Positions 16,090 through 27,346 of a DNA stretch of 64,000 bases are shown one piece after another. A model generated the notes under the pieces. It had not been told where the DNA came from, searched no databases, and saw nothing but the letters and a program-made list of their open reading frames with translations. Source of the DNA: Teichococcus vastitatis (GTDB taxonomy: Bacteria > Pseudomonadota > Alphaproteobacteria > Acetobacterales > Acetobacteraceae). Both the position numbers and the translations under genes were made by a program. Position 1 is the stretch's first letter, and each line of letters opens with the position of its first letter. The stretch is from the NCBI RefSeq assembly GCF_003604215.1, contig NZ_QXGS01000006.1, positions 1 through 64,000 on the forward strand, written 5' to 3'.

Positions 16090-16106
<17 letters not shown>
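15402..16106 (-). CDS. LivF-type ABC transporter ATP-binding protein
   Basis: A 234-residue ATPase of the branched-chain amino acid (HAAT) family, of normal LivF length. It has Walker A GANGAGKTT, signature LSGGEQQMVAIARGMM, Walker B LLMFDEPSLGLAP and the typical C-terminal end RRAYLGI. The ATG at 16106 lies inside the 3' end of the fused permease-ATPase gene (17-nt overlap), with AAGGA about 9 nt upstream. It powers import with the LivG domain of the neighbouring fusion. The substrate cannot be read from the sequence; HAAT systems also import amides, aromatic acids and urea-like compounds. Confidence 0.93.
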
Positions 16107-17898
<1,792 letters not shown>

Positions 17899-17908
17899 GC
17901 GCCCCTCC

Positions 17909-18784
17909 TTATTCCGAGCCACGGCCGAGGCCGAACAGGCCGGTCGGGCGCAGCAGCAGGATGCCGATGAACAGCCCGAAGATCACCACTTCCTTCAGGT
18001 CCGGCGCGATGTAGAAGCCGCTCAGGCTGTCCACCAGGCCGATGATCAGCGCGCCGATGAAGGCGCCGTGCAGGCTGCCCATGCCGCCCAGCACCACCAC
18101 CACGAAGGCGGTCAGCACGAAATAGGTGCCCACGGTGGGGGAGGCGGGGTAGATCGGCGCCACCAGCACCGCCGCCAACCCGACGCAGGCGGCGCCGATG
18201 CCGAAGGTCACCATGTAGATGCGCTTCACGTCGACGCCCATCAGCTGCGCCGCCGCGCGGTGCTGCGCGGTGGCGCGGATGGCGCGGCCGAGATAGCTGC
18301 GCTCCATGAACAGGTGCAGCGCCGCCACCACGGCGATGCCGCAGACAAACATCACCAGCTGACCGACCAGGATGCGGTACGGGCCGATGGCGATGGAATC
18401 GCGCACGCCGCTGGATGGCGTGGCGTAGAGGTCGGCGCCGAACACCAGCAGCGCCAGGTTGATCAGCGCCGTGGACAGTCCGACCGTGGCGAAGATCTGC
18501 ACATGCGCGTCCCGCGCTTCCAGCAGCGGCTGCAGGATGAAGCGCTGGATCAGCAGCCCGACCACGAACAGCACCAGCACCACCGCCGGCGCCAGCACGT
18601 AGGGATGGACGCCGAGCTGGGTGGTGCCGATCCAGGTCAGGTACATGCCCACCATCAGCAGTTCGCCATGGGCGAAGTTGACCAGGCGGATGATGCCGAA
18701 GATCAGCGTCAGCCCGACGCTGATGATGGCGAACAGCCCGCCCAGCATCAGCCCGTTGAGGACCAGTTGCACAAAGGTGTCCAT
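17909..18784 (-). CDS. LivH-type ABC transporter permease
   Basis: A 291-residue inner-membrane permease with about eight hydrophobic segments. It carries the family markers NGLMLGGLFAIISVGLTLIFG and RLVNFAHGELLMVGMY at the N-terminus and GGMGSLHGAFIGALIIGLV near the end. It forms the translocation pore with the LivM half of the next gene. It is 10 nt from the fused gene and 27 nt from livK, in one operon. Confidence 0.93.
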   Translation of the reverse strand: MDTFVQLVLNGLMLGGLFAIISVGLTLIFGIIRLVNFAHGELLMVGMYLTWIGTTQLGVHPYVLAPAVVLVLFVVGLLIQRFILQPLLEARDAHVQIFATVGLSTALINLALLVFGADLYATPSSGVRDSIAIGPYRILVGQLVMFVCGIAVVAALHLFMERSYLGRAIRATAQHRAAAQLMGVDVKRIYMVTFGIGAACVGLAAVLVAPIYPASPTVGTYFVLTAFVVVVLGGMGSLHGAFIGALIIGLVDSLSGFYIAPDLKEVVIFGLFIGILLLRPTGLFGLGRGSE

Positions 18785-18811
18785 GGCGCGCGGGCTCCCT
18801 GGCTGGCGGGC

Positions 18812-20044
18812 TCAGCGTTGCAGGCGGATCTCGGACACGGCGGCCTCCGGCGGGAACACGGTGACCAGCTTGCCGTCCTGCCATTGCAGGCCCATCATCT
18901 TGGCGCGCTCATTCTGCCCGTCGGCGCCGAACTTCACGCCCCAGCCCTCGGCCGTGCCGCCATCGGGGATGTCCACCGCGGCCACCGCGGCGCGGATGTC
19001 ATCGGCGGCGGTGGATTTGGCGCTGGCCACGGCGTCGAGGAAGACCTTGGCGCCGACATAATTGCCGAGGCTGTGGCCGGAGCGCGGCTCCATGTTGTAC
19101 TTCGCGCGATAGGCCTCGACGAATTTGTCGATGCCCGGCGCCGCCTGGGGGTTGGTGGCGATCTGCGTGAAGTCGACGTTCAGCACGCCTTCCATCACCT
19201 CCTGTCCCACCGCCTGCATGGTTTCGCGCAGGGAATAGCCGCCGCCGCCGCCGATGATGGCGCGCGGCTTGAAGCCGGCCTCCTTCGCCTGGCGGAAGAA
19301 CAGCACCGTGTCGTTCTGGTAGGAGGTCTGCAGCACCACGTCCGCCTTGGCCGCCTGCAGCCTGAGGATCAGCGAGGACATGTCCACCACGTTGGCCGGG
19401 TAGGGCATGGTTTCCACGATCTTCAGGCCGCGCTCCTTGGCATAGGTGGCCTGGTAGCGGCCGACGGTGGTGCCGTAGAGGCTGTCCTCGTGGATGATCG
19501 CGACGTTGAGGCTGCCGGGCTCCACGGACAGCCCCTTGGCCACGGCGTTCACCACCAGGTCGATGGAGCGCTCGGCCATGTTGCGTGCGGTGGGGTTGGT
19601 GCGGAACAGGTAGCGGAACTTGCGCTCGGTGATGGCGTCCGACACCGCGCCCATCTCGAAATACGGGATGCGCGCCAGCTCGGCCACCTGGCTTGCCACC
19701 TGCGCGCGGGCGGAGGAATAGGTGCCGAAGATCGCCTTGACGCCGCCCACCGAGATCAGCCGCCGCGCCTCGGCCACCGCCTGGTTGTTGTCCACGGCGT
19801 CGCCGCGCAGCAGCACGATCTTCTCGCCCTTGATGCCGCCGGCGGCGTTGCGTTCCTCGACCGCCAGCTCCAGGCCGCGCCAGCTCTCGTCGCCCAGCAC
19901 CGCCAGCTCGCCGCTGAAGGGGTACAGCGCGCCGAAGCGCACCTCCGCCCGTGCCGGCTGCGCCGCCGCGACGCCCGCGCCGAGCAGGAGGCCGAGCGCC
20001 AGCCTGCGTGTCCAGCGCCCCCTGGTCCGATATCCTGTGTTCAT
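18812..20044 (-). CDS. LivK-type periplasmic substrate-binding protein
   Basis: A 410-residue type I solute-binding protein of the HAAT family. Twin arginines in RWTRRLALGLLLG precede a signal peptide ending at PARAE. The mature protein starts VRFGALYPFSGELAVLGDES, followed by AAGGIKGEKIVLLRGDA. It delivers the ligand to LivH and the fused LivM-LivG. The surrounding alcohol-oxidising enzymes suggest a hydroxylated organic molecule rather than leucine, isoleucine or valine, but this is inference. Confidence 0.92.
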   Translation of the reverse strand: MNTGYRTRGRWTRRLALGLLLGAGVAAAQPARAEVRFGALYPFSGELAVLGDESWRGLELAVEERNAAGGIKGEKIVLLRGDAVDNNQAVAEARRLISVGGVKAIFGTYSSARAQVASQVAELARIPYFEMGAVSDAITERKFRYLFRTNPTARNMAERSIDLVVNAVAKGLSVEPGSLNVAIIHEDSLYGTTVGRYQATYAKERGLKIVETMPYPANVVDMSSLILRLQAAKADVVLQTSYQNDTVLFFRQAKEAGFKPRAIIGGGGGYSLRETMQAVGQEVMEGVLNVDFTQIATNPQAAPGIDKFVEAYRAKYNMEPRSGHSLGNYVGAKVFLDAVASAKSTAADDIRAAVAAVDIPDGGTAEGWGVKFGADGQNERAKMMGLQWQDGKLVTVFPPEAAVSEIRLQR

Positions 20045-20082
20045 TGTTCTGTTCTCCCTGTTCGCCGTGCCGGATGCGCGGT

Positions 20083-21126
20083 TCAGCCGTCGCCTGGCCG
20101 CAGCAGGATCTTCACCGCAGTCTTGGACCGCGCGAGTTCAAAAGCCTGCGGCCCGTCGCGCAGCGCCAGGCGGTGCGTGACCATGGCCGAGAGCGCCGCG
20201 CCATGCGCCGGATCGGCCAGCAGGCGCAGCACGCGCGGCCAGGCCTGGCGCGTGGTGTCGTGCGTGGCGCGCAGCTGGTGCTTGTTGCGCACCATGGTGG
20301 TCACCGGCAGGTCGAGATGCTGGGAATGGATGCCGGCGATCACCAGGATGCCGCTGGAGCGCAGCACCGACAGCCCGTCCATGATGGAGGCAACGGCGCC
20401 GGTGGCCTCGATCACCCGGTCCGCCTTGTCGCCGAAGCGCCGCTGCACCGCGTCGGCCAGCGCCGTCTCGCTCAGATCCACCACCGCCTCGATGCCCATG
20501 CGGCGGGCGCAGTCGAGGCGCGGCGCGTCGCGATGACCGGCCAGCATCACGCGGGCGCCGCGATGCTGCGCCATCCAGGCGATGCCGAGGCCGATCGGCC
20601 CCGGCCCCAGCACCAGCACGGCGTCGCCCGGGCCGATCTCGGCGGTTTCCACCGCGCGGTCAGCGATGGAGAGCGGCTCGGCCAGCGCCGCCAGCTCCGG
20701 GTCCAGCCCCTCCGGCAGGCGGAAGCAGGCCGAGGCGGGGGCGATGACCACCGGCGCAAAGCCGCCATCGCAGTGCAGCCCGAGAATGCGCCGCCCCTGG
20801 CAGTCCTGGCGGCGGTCCTCGCGGCAGGCGCGGCATTCGCCGCAGCCGATGGTGGGCCAGGCGGTGACCCTGTCGCCGGGCGTGAAGCTGTCCACCTCCG
20901 GCCCCACGGCGATCACCTCCCCGGCGAATTCATGGCCCAGCGTCATCGGCATGTGCGGCGCCATGAACTCGTAGCCCGGCGTCCATTCCCAGGCATGCAG
21001 GTCGCTGCCGCAGATGCCGGCGGCGGCGACGCGGATCAGCACCTCGCCGCGGCCGGGCGCCGGCGGCTCCGGCACGTCCTGCAATTCCAGCCCCGGCGCC
21101 GCCCGGGTCTTGCGCAGGGCCAGCAT
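20083..21126 (-). CDS. Zinc-dependent medium-chain alcohol dehydrogenase (polyol/threonine type)
   Basis: A 347-residue MDR enzyme. It has the catalytic zinc ligand Cys in AGICGSDLHAW, GHEFAGEV with the His-Glu pair, structural zinc cysteines in GCGECRACREDRRQDC, and a nucleotide motif GPGPIGLG. It resembles sorbitol/threonine dehydrogenases, which oxidise a secondary hydroxyl with NAD(P). Its ATG at 21126 shares one base with the stop of the upstream ThDP enzyme (TGATG), so the two are coupled, suggesting successive steps: oxidation of a hydroxyl and C-C bond cleavage or formation. Confidence 0.9.
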   Translation of the reverse strand: MLALRKTRAAPGLELQDVPEPPAPGRGEVLIRVAAAGICGSDLHAWEWTPGYEFMAPHMPMTLGHEFAGEVIAVGPEVDSFTPGDRVTAWPTIGCGECRACREDRRQDCQGRRILGLHCDGGFAPVVIAPASACFRLPEGLDPELAALAEPLSIADRAVETAEIGPGDAVLVLGPGPIGLGIAWMAQHRGARVMLAGHRDAPRLDCARRMGIEAVVDLSETALADAVQRRFGDKADRVIEATGAVASIMDGLSVLRSSGILVIAGIHSQHLDLPVTTMVRNKHQLRATHDTTRQAWPRVLRLLADPAHGAALSAMVTHRLALRDGPQAFELARSKTAVKILLRPGDG

Positions 21127-22859
21127 CAGAAGGGCGAGGGATAGGTGTTGTCGTAGAAGGTCACCGGCGGCCGCGCATCCGGGTCGGTGATCACGTCCAC
21201 CACCGTTGGTCCCTCCTGCGTCCAGGCGTCCCGCAGCGCGGCGGCGAGGTCGGCGGCGCGCTCCACCCGCAGGCCGTGGCAGCCGCAGGCGCGGGCAATG
21301 GCGGCGTGGTCCACGGCGGCGAAGTCGCAGGCATCGGTGTGGGCGCCGAACAACACGTCCTCGGCGTGCTTCTGGTAGCCGAGGATCCCGTTGTTCAGCA
21401 CGATCACCGGGATGTCGAGCTTCAGGCGCCGCGCGGTTTCCAGCTCCGCCCAGCTATGGGCGAAGCCGCCATCGCCGGCCAGGCACACCACCTTCCGCCC
21501 CGGCGCCGCCATCTTGGCGCCGATCGCCAGCGGCAGGCCCCAGCCGAGGCCCGCAAGCCCGCGCGGCGTCAGGAAGCGCATGCCCGGCCGCCGCGCCGTC
21601 AGGTAGTTGGCGACCCAGATGGAGGAATAGCTGGCATCGGCGGCGACGATGGTATCCGCGTCGATGATCTCCTCCAGCGCCTGCATCACCCGCTCGGGGC
21701 GGATCGGTTCGCGGTCGGCGGTGCGGATGCGCTGCGTGAAGCGCCGCCAATCCTCGACACCCTCGCGGATGCGGGCTTCCACGCCCGCGCGGGCTTCGGC
21801 GCGGGCGGACAGGTCTTCGGCCAGCATCACCTCGCGCAGCGCCTCCAGGGTCAGCTTCGCGTCGCCCGCCAAGCGCAGCGCCTCGTAGTTGCGGCCGATC
21901 TCGGTGCTGTCGACGTCGATCTGGATGAAGCGCGCGCCGCGCGGGTACAGCTTCCAGCTGTCCGTGCCGTTCTGGTTGGCGCGGTTGCCGACCAGCAGCA
22001 CCACATCGGCCTGCTCCACCAGGGGCCGCAATGCCCGCCCGCGCGCGCCATCGCCCATGAAGTAGCCGACAACGCCGAGCGACAGCGGATGCGTCTCGGC
22101 GACGCTGCCCTTGCCCATGGCGGTGGTGGCGACGGGAAGATGTGCATCCTCCTGCAAGGCCGCCAGCGTCTCGGCGGCGCCGGAGGCATGCACGCCGCCG
22201 CCGGCGATCACCAGCGGCGCCCGGGCCCCGGCCAGCAGCCGCGCCGCCTCGCGCACCGCTGCCGGGTCGGCCACGCTGCGGTCCAGCGGATAACGGCCGA
22301 GGTCGGCCCGGCGGCCCTCGGCGGTGCGGGCCGTTTCGGTCAGCAGGTCGGCCGGCACGATCAGCGCCACCGGGCCGGGGCGGCCGCCATTGGCCTGGGC
22401 GAAGGCCAAGTCCACCATCTCCTCGACGCGGGACGCATGGTCGATGCGGCGGGCCCATTTGGTGCAGCCATCAAACAGCCGCAGGTGGTCCAGTTCCTGG
22501 AAGGCGTTCTTCTCGGTGGTGTCGCGCGCCACGTCCTGCACCAGCGCGACGATCGGGATGGAGGCCTTCAGCGCCTCGGCCAGGGGCGGCACCAGCAGCG
22601 TCGCGGCCGGGCCGTTCTGCGCCGCCACCACCCCGGTGCGGCCGCTGATGCGGGCATAGCCGTCGGCCATGGTGCCGCCGGCATTCTCGGCGCGATAGGT
22701 GGCCTGGCGGATGCCGGCCTGCGGCGCGGCCAGGAAGAAGCTGGACGGAATGCTCTGCCCGAAAACGATCTCGACACCATGGCGGCGAAAGGCGGTGGCC
22801 AGGCGCATGGCGACGGATTCGTTCACGCCGGGCCGGCTGGCCGGCATGGCGGTGTCCAT
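21126..22859 (-). CDS. Thiamine-diphosphate-dependent enzyme, acetolactate-synthase-like
   Basis: A 577-residue enzyme with the three ThDP-family domains. The activating glutamate is in YRAENAGGTMADGYAR, the central domain has LVIAGGGVHASGA, and the ThDP/Mg motif starts GDGGFAHSWAELETA and ends VIVLNN. It is related to acetolactate synthase, benzoylformate decarboxylase and benzaldehyde lyase, so it decarboxylates a 2-oxoacid or cleaves/forms a C-C bond. No regulatory subunit gene is nearby and the pathway context is catabolic, so valine/leucine biosynthesis is unlikely. It is the first gene of the operon, next to the divergent GntR gene. Confidence 0.88.
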   Translation of the reverse strand: MDTAMPASRPGVNESVAMRLATAFRRHGVEIVFGQSIPSSFFLAAPQAGIRQATYRAENAGGTMADGYARISGRTGVVAAQNGPAATLLVPPLAEALKASIPIVALVQDVARDTTEKNAFQELDHLRLFDGCTKWARRIDHASRVEEMVDLAFAQANGGRPGPVALIVPADLLTETARTAEGRRADLGRYPLDRSVADPAAVREAARLLAGARAPLVIAGGGVHASGAAETLAALQEDAHLPVATTAMGKGSVAETHPLSLGVVGYFMGDGARGRALRPLVEQADVVLLVGNRANQNGTDSWKLYPRGARFIQIDVDSTEIGRNYEALRLAGDAKLTLEALREVMLAEDLSARAEARAGVEARIREGVEDWRRFTQRIRTADREPIRPERVMQALEEIIDADTIVAADASYSSIWVANYLTARRPGMRFLTPRGLAGLGWGLPLAIGAKMAAPGRKVVCLAGDGGFAHSWAELETARRLKLDIPVIVLNNGILGYQKHAEDVLFGAHTDACDFAAVDHAAIARACGCHGLRVERAADLAAALRDAWTQEGPTVVDVITDPDARPPVTFYDNTYPSPF

Positions 22860-22903
22860 GGCGATTTCCTTCCCTCTATGCCGACGCGCTTGGGCGCGTC
22901 ATT

Positions 22904-22913
22904 TGTTATAACA
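22904..22913. promoter_or_regulatory. Perfect palindrome TGTTATAACA, candidate GntR operator
   Basis: TGTTATAACA is its own reverse complement. It stands out in an otherwise GC-rich 59-nt gap between the divergent GntR regulator and the ThDP-enzyme operon, 5 nt before the regulator ATG. FCD-type GntR proteins bind short AT-rich palindromes of this kind, so it is a likely autoregulatory and operon-controlling site. Confidence 0.6.
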
Positions 22914-22918
22914 GTGAG

Positions 22919-23644
22919 ATGGCGACGCAGAGCCTGTCAATGTCCAATGCTGCCCATGCGGAACAACCCGGGCCCTTGCGCCCGATCGCGCGCGAGAACC
23001 TCAGCGAACGCGCCTACCGCGCCCTGCGCTCCGCGCTGATGCTGAGCCACCTGCGGCCGGGCGAGAAGCTGCAACTGCGGCCCCTGGCGGCGCAGCTCGG
23101 CATCAGCCTGACGCCGGTGCGGGAGGCGCTGCTGCGGCTGGTGTCGGAGCAGGCGCTGCAGATGGATGAGCGCGGCACGGTGGTGGTGCCGGTGATCGGC
23201 CGCGAGCGGTTCCTGGAGATCCGCCGGCTGCGCTGCCAGCTGGAAGGGGAAGCCGCCGCCGCCGCCGCCGCGCACGCCACCCCGGACGCCATCGCCGCCC
23301 TGGCCGCCATCCACGAGCGCATGCAGGCTGCCGAGGCGGCGGGCGATTTCGCCGCCGCCGTGCAGGCCAATGAGCAGTTTCATTTCGGCCTGTGCCGGCT
23401 GGCGCGGATGCCGGTGCTGCTTGGCCTGGTGGAGCTGCTGTGGATGCAGTGCGGCCCGCTGCTCAGCCAGCTTTATGCCGAGGCGCCGCCCTTTAATGGT
23501 CACCGCGACGCGCTGGACGGGCTCCGGCGCGGCGATGCCGAGGCCGTGCGCCGGGCCATGGTGCGCGACATCGAGGAAGGCGGGCGGCCGCTGCTGGCCG
23601 TGCTCGGCGCCGCCCTTCCGCGATCCGGCCGCGGATCGCCGTGA
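22919..23644 (+). CDS. GntR-family transcriptional regulator, FCD type
   Basis: A 241-residue regulator. The N-terminal winged helix-turn-helix spans about 25-90 (LSERAYRALRSALML, LRPLAAQLGISLTPVREALLRL). The C-terminal helical FCD domain follows, with acidic/His metal-site candidates (the ANEQFHFGL and FNGHRDALDGLRRGD segments). It is divergent from the ThDP-enzyme/Liv/oxidoreductase operon and probably represses it until an acid-type ligand is bound. ATG 22919 lacks a clear ribosome site; ATG 22940 in the same frame is an alternative that would leave the palindrome further upstream. Confidence 0.9.
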   Translation: MATQSLSMSNAAHAEQPGPLRPIARENLSERAYRALRSALMLSHLRPGEKLQLRPLAAQLGISLTPVREALLRLVSEQALQMDERGTVVVPVIGRERFLEIRRLRCQLEGEAAAAAAAHATPDAIAALAAIHERMQAAEAAGDFAAAVQANEQFHFGLCRLARMPVLLGLVELLWMQCGPLLSQLYAEAPPFNGHRDALDGLRRGDAEAVRRAMVRDIEEGGRPLLAVLGAALPRSGRGSP

Positions 23645-23649
23645 ACCAG

Positions 23650-23689
23650 GGCGGCGCCGGGCATCCCGGCCGCGCCGGACGGCGCCGCC
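23650..23689. terminator. Strong hairpin between convergent regulators
   Basis: GGCGGCGCCG (23650-23659) pairs perfectly with CGGCGCCGCC (23680-23689). The 20-nt loop holds a second small inverted repeat (CCGG/CCGG). It fills the 64-nt gap between the convergent GntR and LysR genes and is a good bidirectional terminator candidate, although no T-run follows. Confidence 0.5.
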
Positions 23690-23708
23690 ACGGTGGCCGA
23701 AGCGCTGC

Positions 23709-24593
23709 TCAGCGCCGCGCCAGGGCCAGCTGCACCTCGCGCACCAGGCGCCGGCCGATCTCGGCCAGCGGCCGGCGCGCCGACCAGAAGGCCCAGGCGG
23801 TGCAGGGGATCGCCGGCTCGAAGGGGCGCACCATCAGATGCGGCCGCCCGGCGAAGGCGGCGGAATAAGGGTCCACCACCGAGGCGCCCATGCCGGCTTC
23901 CACCAGCACGCAGGCGGTGTTGCAGTAGCGGACCTCGACGGAGAAGTGGAAGGGCTGCCGCGCCGCCTGGAAGGCGCCGCGCACCGCCGCCCCCATGCGC
24001 GTCCCGGCATCCAGCGCGATGAAGCCCCGGGCCGGCAGGTCGGCCGGGGTGACCACCTCCCGCCGGGCCAGGGGATGGTCGCTGCGGAAGACGCAGACCA
24101 TGCGCGATTGCTGCAGCTCCTCCACCTCCAGCGCCGGCTGCGCGCCCAGATTGAGGCCGAAGCCCAGATCGGCCTGGCCGCTCTCGACGCCGCGCGTCAC
24201 CTCGTCGAGGTCCCGCACGTCGAAGAAGGTGCGCAGCTGCGGGTGGCGGCGGCTGAAGCCGGCCAGCACCTGCGGCAGCACGCCGTGGCCGAGCGGCGGC
24301 GTGCTGAGGATGCGCAGCCGGCTGACCTTGGACTCGCGCAGGTCCTGCACCCGCTCGCGCAGCGCCGCATGCATGGCGAAGAGCGGCTCGGATTCCTCGT
24401 GGATGATGCGGGCGGCATCGGTGGGGTAGAGACGGTTGTTGATCCGCTCGAACAACGGAAAGCCGAGTTGCAGCTCCATCTGACGGATGGCGTTGCTCAC
24501 CGCCGGCTGCGACATCGCCAGCAGCTTCGCGGCCGCCAGCGTGGTCTGGCCGCGGATCACCGCGCGCAGGATTTCGAGTTGGCGAAGCGTCAT
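23709..24593 (-). CDS. LysR-family transcriptional regulator
   Basis: A 294-residue LysR protein. The helix-turn-helix is at about 3-60 (MTLRQLEILRAVIRGQ, LAMSQPAVSNAIRQME), followed by the two-lobed effector-binding domain from about 90. It is divergent from the carbamoylase/ABC cluster, which it probably activates in response to a pathway intermediate. The ATG at 24593 is the standard LysR start; the frame stays open to 24866 across the intergenic region but that part is not coding. Direct repeats in the gap are candidate binding sites. Confidence 0.92.
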   Translation of the reverse strand: MTLRQLEILRAVIRGQTTLAAAKLLAMSQPAVSNAIRQMELQLGFPLFERINNRLYPTDAARIIHEESEPLFAMHAALRERVQDLRESKVSRLRILSTPPLGHGVLPQVLAGFSRRHPQLRTFFDVRDLDEVTRGVESGQADLGFGLNLGAQPALEVEELQQSRMVCVFRSDHPLARREVVTPADLPARGFIALDAGTRMGAAVRGAFQAARQPFHFSVEVRYCNTACVLVEAGMGASVVDPYSAAFAGRPHLMVRPFEPAIPCTAWAFWSARRPLAEIGRRLVREVQLALARR

Positions 24594-24604
24594 CGGCGGG
24601 CACA

Positions 24605-24650
24605 GTATAACGGCAGCCAATAGGAAACGGCAATTTCGTATAAGGCAGCC
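24605..24650. promoter_or_regulatory. Direct repeats, candidate LysR binding sites
   Basis: GTATAACGGCAGCC (24605-24618) and GTATAAGGCAGCC (24638-24650) recur 33 bp apart, about three helical turns, in the 118-nt divergent region. They also hold the few A/T-rich steps of this gap. This fits recognition and activation sites of the adjacent LysR regulator. Confidence 0.5.
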
Positions 24651-24711
24651 GGTTGTCCGGCCCAGGGAATGGGCGCTTACTGCCGCTTCCGCTTCGTCCA
24701 AGGGATCCATC

Positions 24712-25653
24712 ATGGCCCGCCTGCTCCGTGTCGCCGCCGCCCAGATGGGGCCCACCCAGCGCGCCGAGCCGCGCCCCGTGACCCTGGCGCGCCTGGTCGC
24801 GCTGCTGGAGCGGGCGGCGCAGCAGGGCGCGCAGCTGGTGGTGTTCCCCGAGCTGGCCTTCACCACCTTCTTTCCGCGCTGGCTGCTCGAAGGCGCCGAG
24901 CTGGAGGGCTATTACGAGCGCGCGATGCCGAACCCGGCGGTGCAGGCGCTGTTCGACCGCGCGCGCGAACTCGGCATCGGCTTCTATGTCGGCTATGCCG
25001 AGCTGACGCCGGACGGCCAGCATTTCAACAGCGCCATCACCGTGGGGCCGGACGGCGCCATCCTCGGCAAGTACCGCAAGGTGCATCTGCCGGGCAGCGT
25101 CGAGCCGCGCGACGGCGCCCGCTTCCAGCAGCTGGAGAAACGCTACTTCGAATATGGCGACCTCGGCTTCCCCGCCTTCCGCGGCGCCGAGGCGTGGCAC
25201 CGCCCGGTGATGGGCATGCTGGTCTGCAACGACCGCCGCTGGCCCGAGGCCTGGCGCGTCTACGGCCTGCAGGACGTCGAGCTGATGGTGATGGGCTACA
25301 ACTCGGCGGCCTATGACCCGAATGGCGGCACCTCGGAGAACGAGGAGATCCGCACCTTTCATTCCAACATCGCGGTGCAGGCCAACGCCTACATGAACGC
25401 CACCTGGGCGGTCAGCGTCGCCAAGGCCGGCAACGAGGACGGCTCGGGCCTGATCGGCAGCTCCATCATCGTCGACCCGAACGGCGTGATCGTGGCGCAG
25501 GCGCAGAGCCTGGGCGACGAGGTGCTGGTGGCGGAGATCGACCTCGACGCGGTGCGCCAGGGCAAGGACAAGATGTTCCACTTCGCCAGCCACCGCCGGC
25601 CGGATCACTACCGCCGCATCGTCGACCAGGTCGGCGCCGAGGCGCCGCGCTGA
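24712..25653 (+). CDS. N-carbamoyl-D-amino-acid hydrolase-like nitrilase-family amidohydrolase
   Basis: A 313-residue nitrilase-superfamily enzyme. The catalytic triad is visible as Glu47 (FPELAF), Lys123 (KYRKVHLPG) and Cys172 ([13 protein letters not shown]). The [11 protein letters not shown] segment and the ending HRRPDHY match D-carbamoylases such as that of Agrobacterium. Expected reaction: hydrolysis of an N-carbamoyl amino acid to the amino acid, CO2 and ammonia, the last step of hydantoin or ureide use. ATG 24712 has AGGGA about 8 nt upstream. It leads a cluster with an amino-acid-type ABC transporter and two further hydrolases. Confidence 0.87.
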   Translation: MARLLRVAAAQMGPTQRAEPRPVTLARLVALLERAAQQGAQLVVFPELAFTTFFPRWLLEGAELEGYYERAMPNPAVQALFDRARELGIGFYVGYAELTPDGQHFNSAITVGPDGAILGKYRKVHLPGSVEPRDGARFQQLEKRYFEYGDLGFPAFRGAEAWHRPVMGMLVCNDRRWPEAWRVYGLQDVELMVMGYNSAAYDPNGGTSENEEIRTFHSNIAVQANAYMNATWAVSVAKAGNEDGSGLIGSSIIVDPNGVIVAQAQSLGDEVLVAEIDLDAVRQGKDKMFHFASHRRPDHYRRIVDQVGAEAPR

Positions 25654-25679
25654 TCCCCGCCCCGCCGGAGAGCCCCGCC

Positions 25680-26555
25680 ATGACGCCTGCCTCCGCCCCG
25701 ATGGGCGCCCGGATGGCCACCGGATCGGCCGCCCTGCCGGACGTGTCCGGCTACAGCATCGTGCCGCAGCGCCATTGGGGGCGCTGGCTGGCGGTGGCGG
25801 CCATCGCCCTGCTGCTGGCCGGGCTGGTGCGCGCCTTCGCCGTGGGCCAGATCGAATGGGACTACGTCGCGCGGTTCTTCACCGCGCCGACCATCCTGAG
25901 CGGGCTGTTCAACACGGTGGTGATGTCGGTCGGCGCCATGGCGCTGGGCATCGCGCTCGGCATCGCCGCGGCGGTGATGCGCATGTCGCACAATCCGGTG
26001 CTGCGCGGCGTCGCCATCGGCTACGCCTGGCTGTTCCGCGGCACGCCGGTGATCCTGCAGCTGCTGCTGTGGTTCAACCTGGCGCTGATCTTTCCCACCA
26101 TCGGCTTCGGCGAATGGTCCTGGCGCACGGTGGACGTGATGACGCCGGCCGTCGCCGCGCTGCTCGGCCTCGGCATCAACCAGGGCGCCTACACCTCCGA
26201 GGTGATGCGCGCCGGCATGCTGTCGGTGGACCAGGGGCAGTACGAGGCCGCCAAGGCGATCGGCATGACGCGCATGAGGTCGCTGCGCCGCATCGTGTTC
26301 CCGCAGGCGATGCGCGTGATCATCCCGCCGCTGGGCAACGAGTTCATCGGCATGATCAAGCTGACCTCGCTCGCCAGCGTGATCCAGTTCGCCGAGATCC
26401 TGCACAGCGCGCAGAACATCTATTACGCCAATTCCCGCGTCATCGAGCTGCTGATCGTCGCCGCCATCTGGTACCTGATCATCGTGACCATCCTGACGCC
26501 GGGACAGATGCTGCTGGAACGCCGCTTCGCCCGCGGCGCCGGGGGCAGCCGGTGA
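25680..26555 (+). CDS. Polar amino-acid-type ABC transporter permease
   Basis: A 291-residue permease of the histidine/glutamine/opine family. About five membrane segments are seen, with the EAA-loop region [20 protein letters not shown] that contacts the ATPase. The gene spans from a Met at 25680; Met residues at 8 and 12 are alternative starts, and the first 40 residues are polar. Its stop overlaps the GTG start of the ATPase. The transporter has one permease gene here, so the permease may act as a homodimer. Confidence 0.9.
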   Translation: MTPASAPMGARMATGSAALPDVSGYSIVPQRHWGRWLAVAAIALLLAGLVRAFAVGQIEWDYVARFFTAPTILSGLFNTVVMSVGAMALGIALGIAAAVMRMSHNPVLRGVAIGYAWLFRGTPVILQLLLWFNLALIFPTIGFGEWSWRTVDVMTPAVAALLGLGINQGAYTSEVMRAGMLSVDQGQYEAAKAIGMTRMRSLRRIVFPQAMRVIIPPLGNEFIGMIKLTSLASVIQFAEILHSAQNIYYANSRVIELLIVAAIWYLIIVTILTPGQMLLERRFARGAGGSR

Positions 26556-27334
26556 GCGCCCCTCCGGCGTCTCCCCCGCTCGTATCCATCGTCGATGTGC
26601 ACAAGCATTTCGGCGGTTTCCACGCGCTGAAGGGCGTCTCCCTCGACGTGATGCCGGGGGAGGTGATGTGCATCATCGGCGCCTCCGGCTCCGGCAAGAC
26701 CACGCTGTTGCGCTGCATCAACCAGCTGGTCGAGATCGACCGCGGCGCCATCTGGGTGGATGGCGAGCTGACCGGGTTCCGCGTCGATGGCGGCCGGCTG
26801 CACCACCTGGCCGAGGCGGAAATCGCCCGCCAGCGCCTGGCCACCGGCATGGTGTTCCAGCGCTTCAACCTGTTTCCGCACATGACTGCGCTGGAGAACA
26901 TCATCGAGGGCCCGGTGCAGGTGCAGCGCCGCCGCCGCGCCGAGGCGGTGGAGGAAGCCCGCGCGCTGCTCGCCCGTGTCGGGCTGGCGGACAAGGAGGC
27001 CTCCTACCCGGCCAACCTGTCGGGCGGCCAGCAGCAGCGCGTCGCCATCGCCCGGGCGCTGGCGATGAAGCCGAAGCTGATGCTGTTCGACGAGCCGACC
27101 AGCGCCCTCGACCCCGAGCTGGTGGGCGAGGTGCTGGCGGCGATGAAGGAGCTGGCCGCCTCCGGCATGACCATGATCGTGGTGACGCACGAGCTGGGCT
27201 TCGCGCGCGAGGTCGCCGACCGCGTGGTCTACATGGATGGCGGGCTGATCGTCGAGGCCGGCACCGCCGCCGACGTGCTCAACTCGCCGCGGGAGGCCCG
27301 CACCCGGGCCTTCCTTTCCGCCGTTCTGTCCTGA
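26552..27334 (+). CDS. Polar amino-acid-type ABC transporter ATP-binding protein
   Basis: A 260-residue ATPase. Walker [11 protein letters not shown]-loop [17 protein letters not shown], signature [15 protein letters not shown], Walker [20 protein letters not shown] and H-loop [14 protein letters not shown] are typical of GlnQ/HisP-like proteins. The start is GTG 26552, overlapping the permease stop as GTGA. It energises import of the nitrogen compound processed by the flanking hydrolases. Confidence 0.93.
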   Translation: MSAPPASPPLVSIVDVHKHFGGFHALKGVSLDVMPGEVMCIIGASGSGKTTLLRCINQLVEIDRGAIWVDGELTGFRVDGGRLHHLAEAEIARQRLATGMVFQRFNLFPHMTALENIIEGPVQVQRRRRAEAVEEARALLARVGLADKEASYPANLSGGQQQRVAIARALAMKPKLMLFDEPTSALDPELVGEVLAAMKELAASGMTMIVVTHELGFAREVADRVVYMDGGLIVEAGTAADVLNSPREARTRAFLSAVLS

Positions 27335-27346
27335 AGGAAGCCACCC

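Noticed and set aside
21126-22859. Biosynthetic acetolactate synthase (ilvB)
   Set aside because: No small regulatory subunit or ilv genes nearby, and the gene leads a catabolic-looking operon under a GntR regulator.
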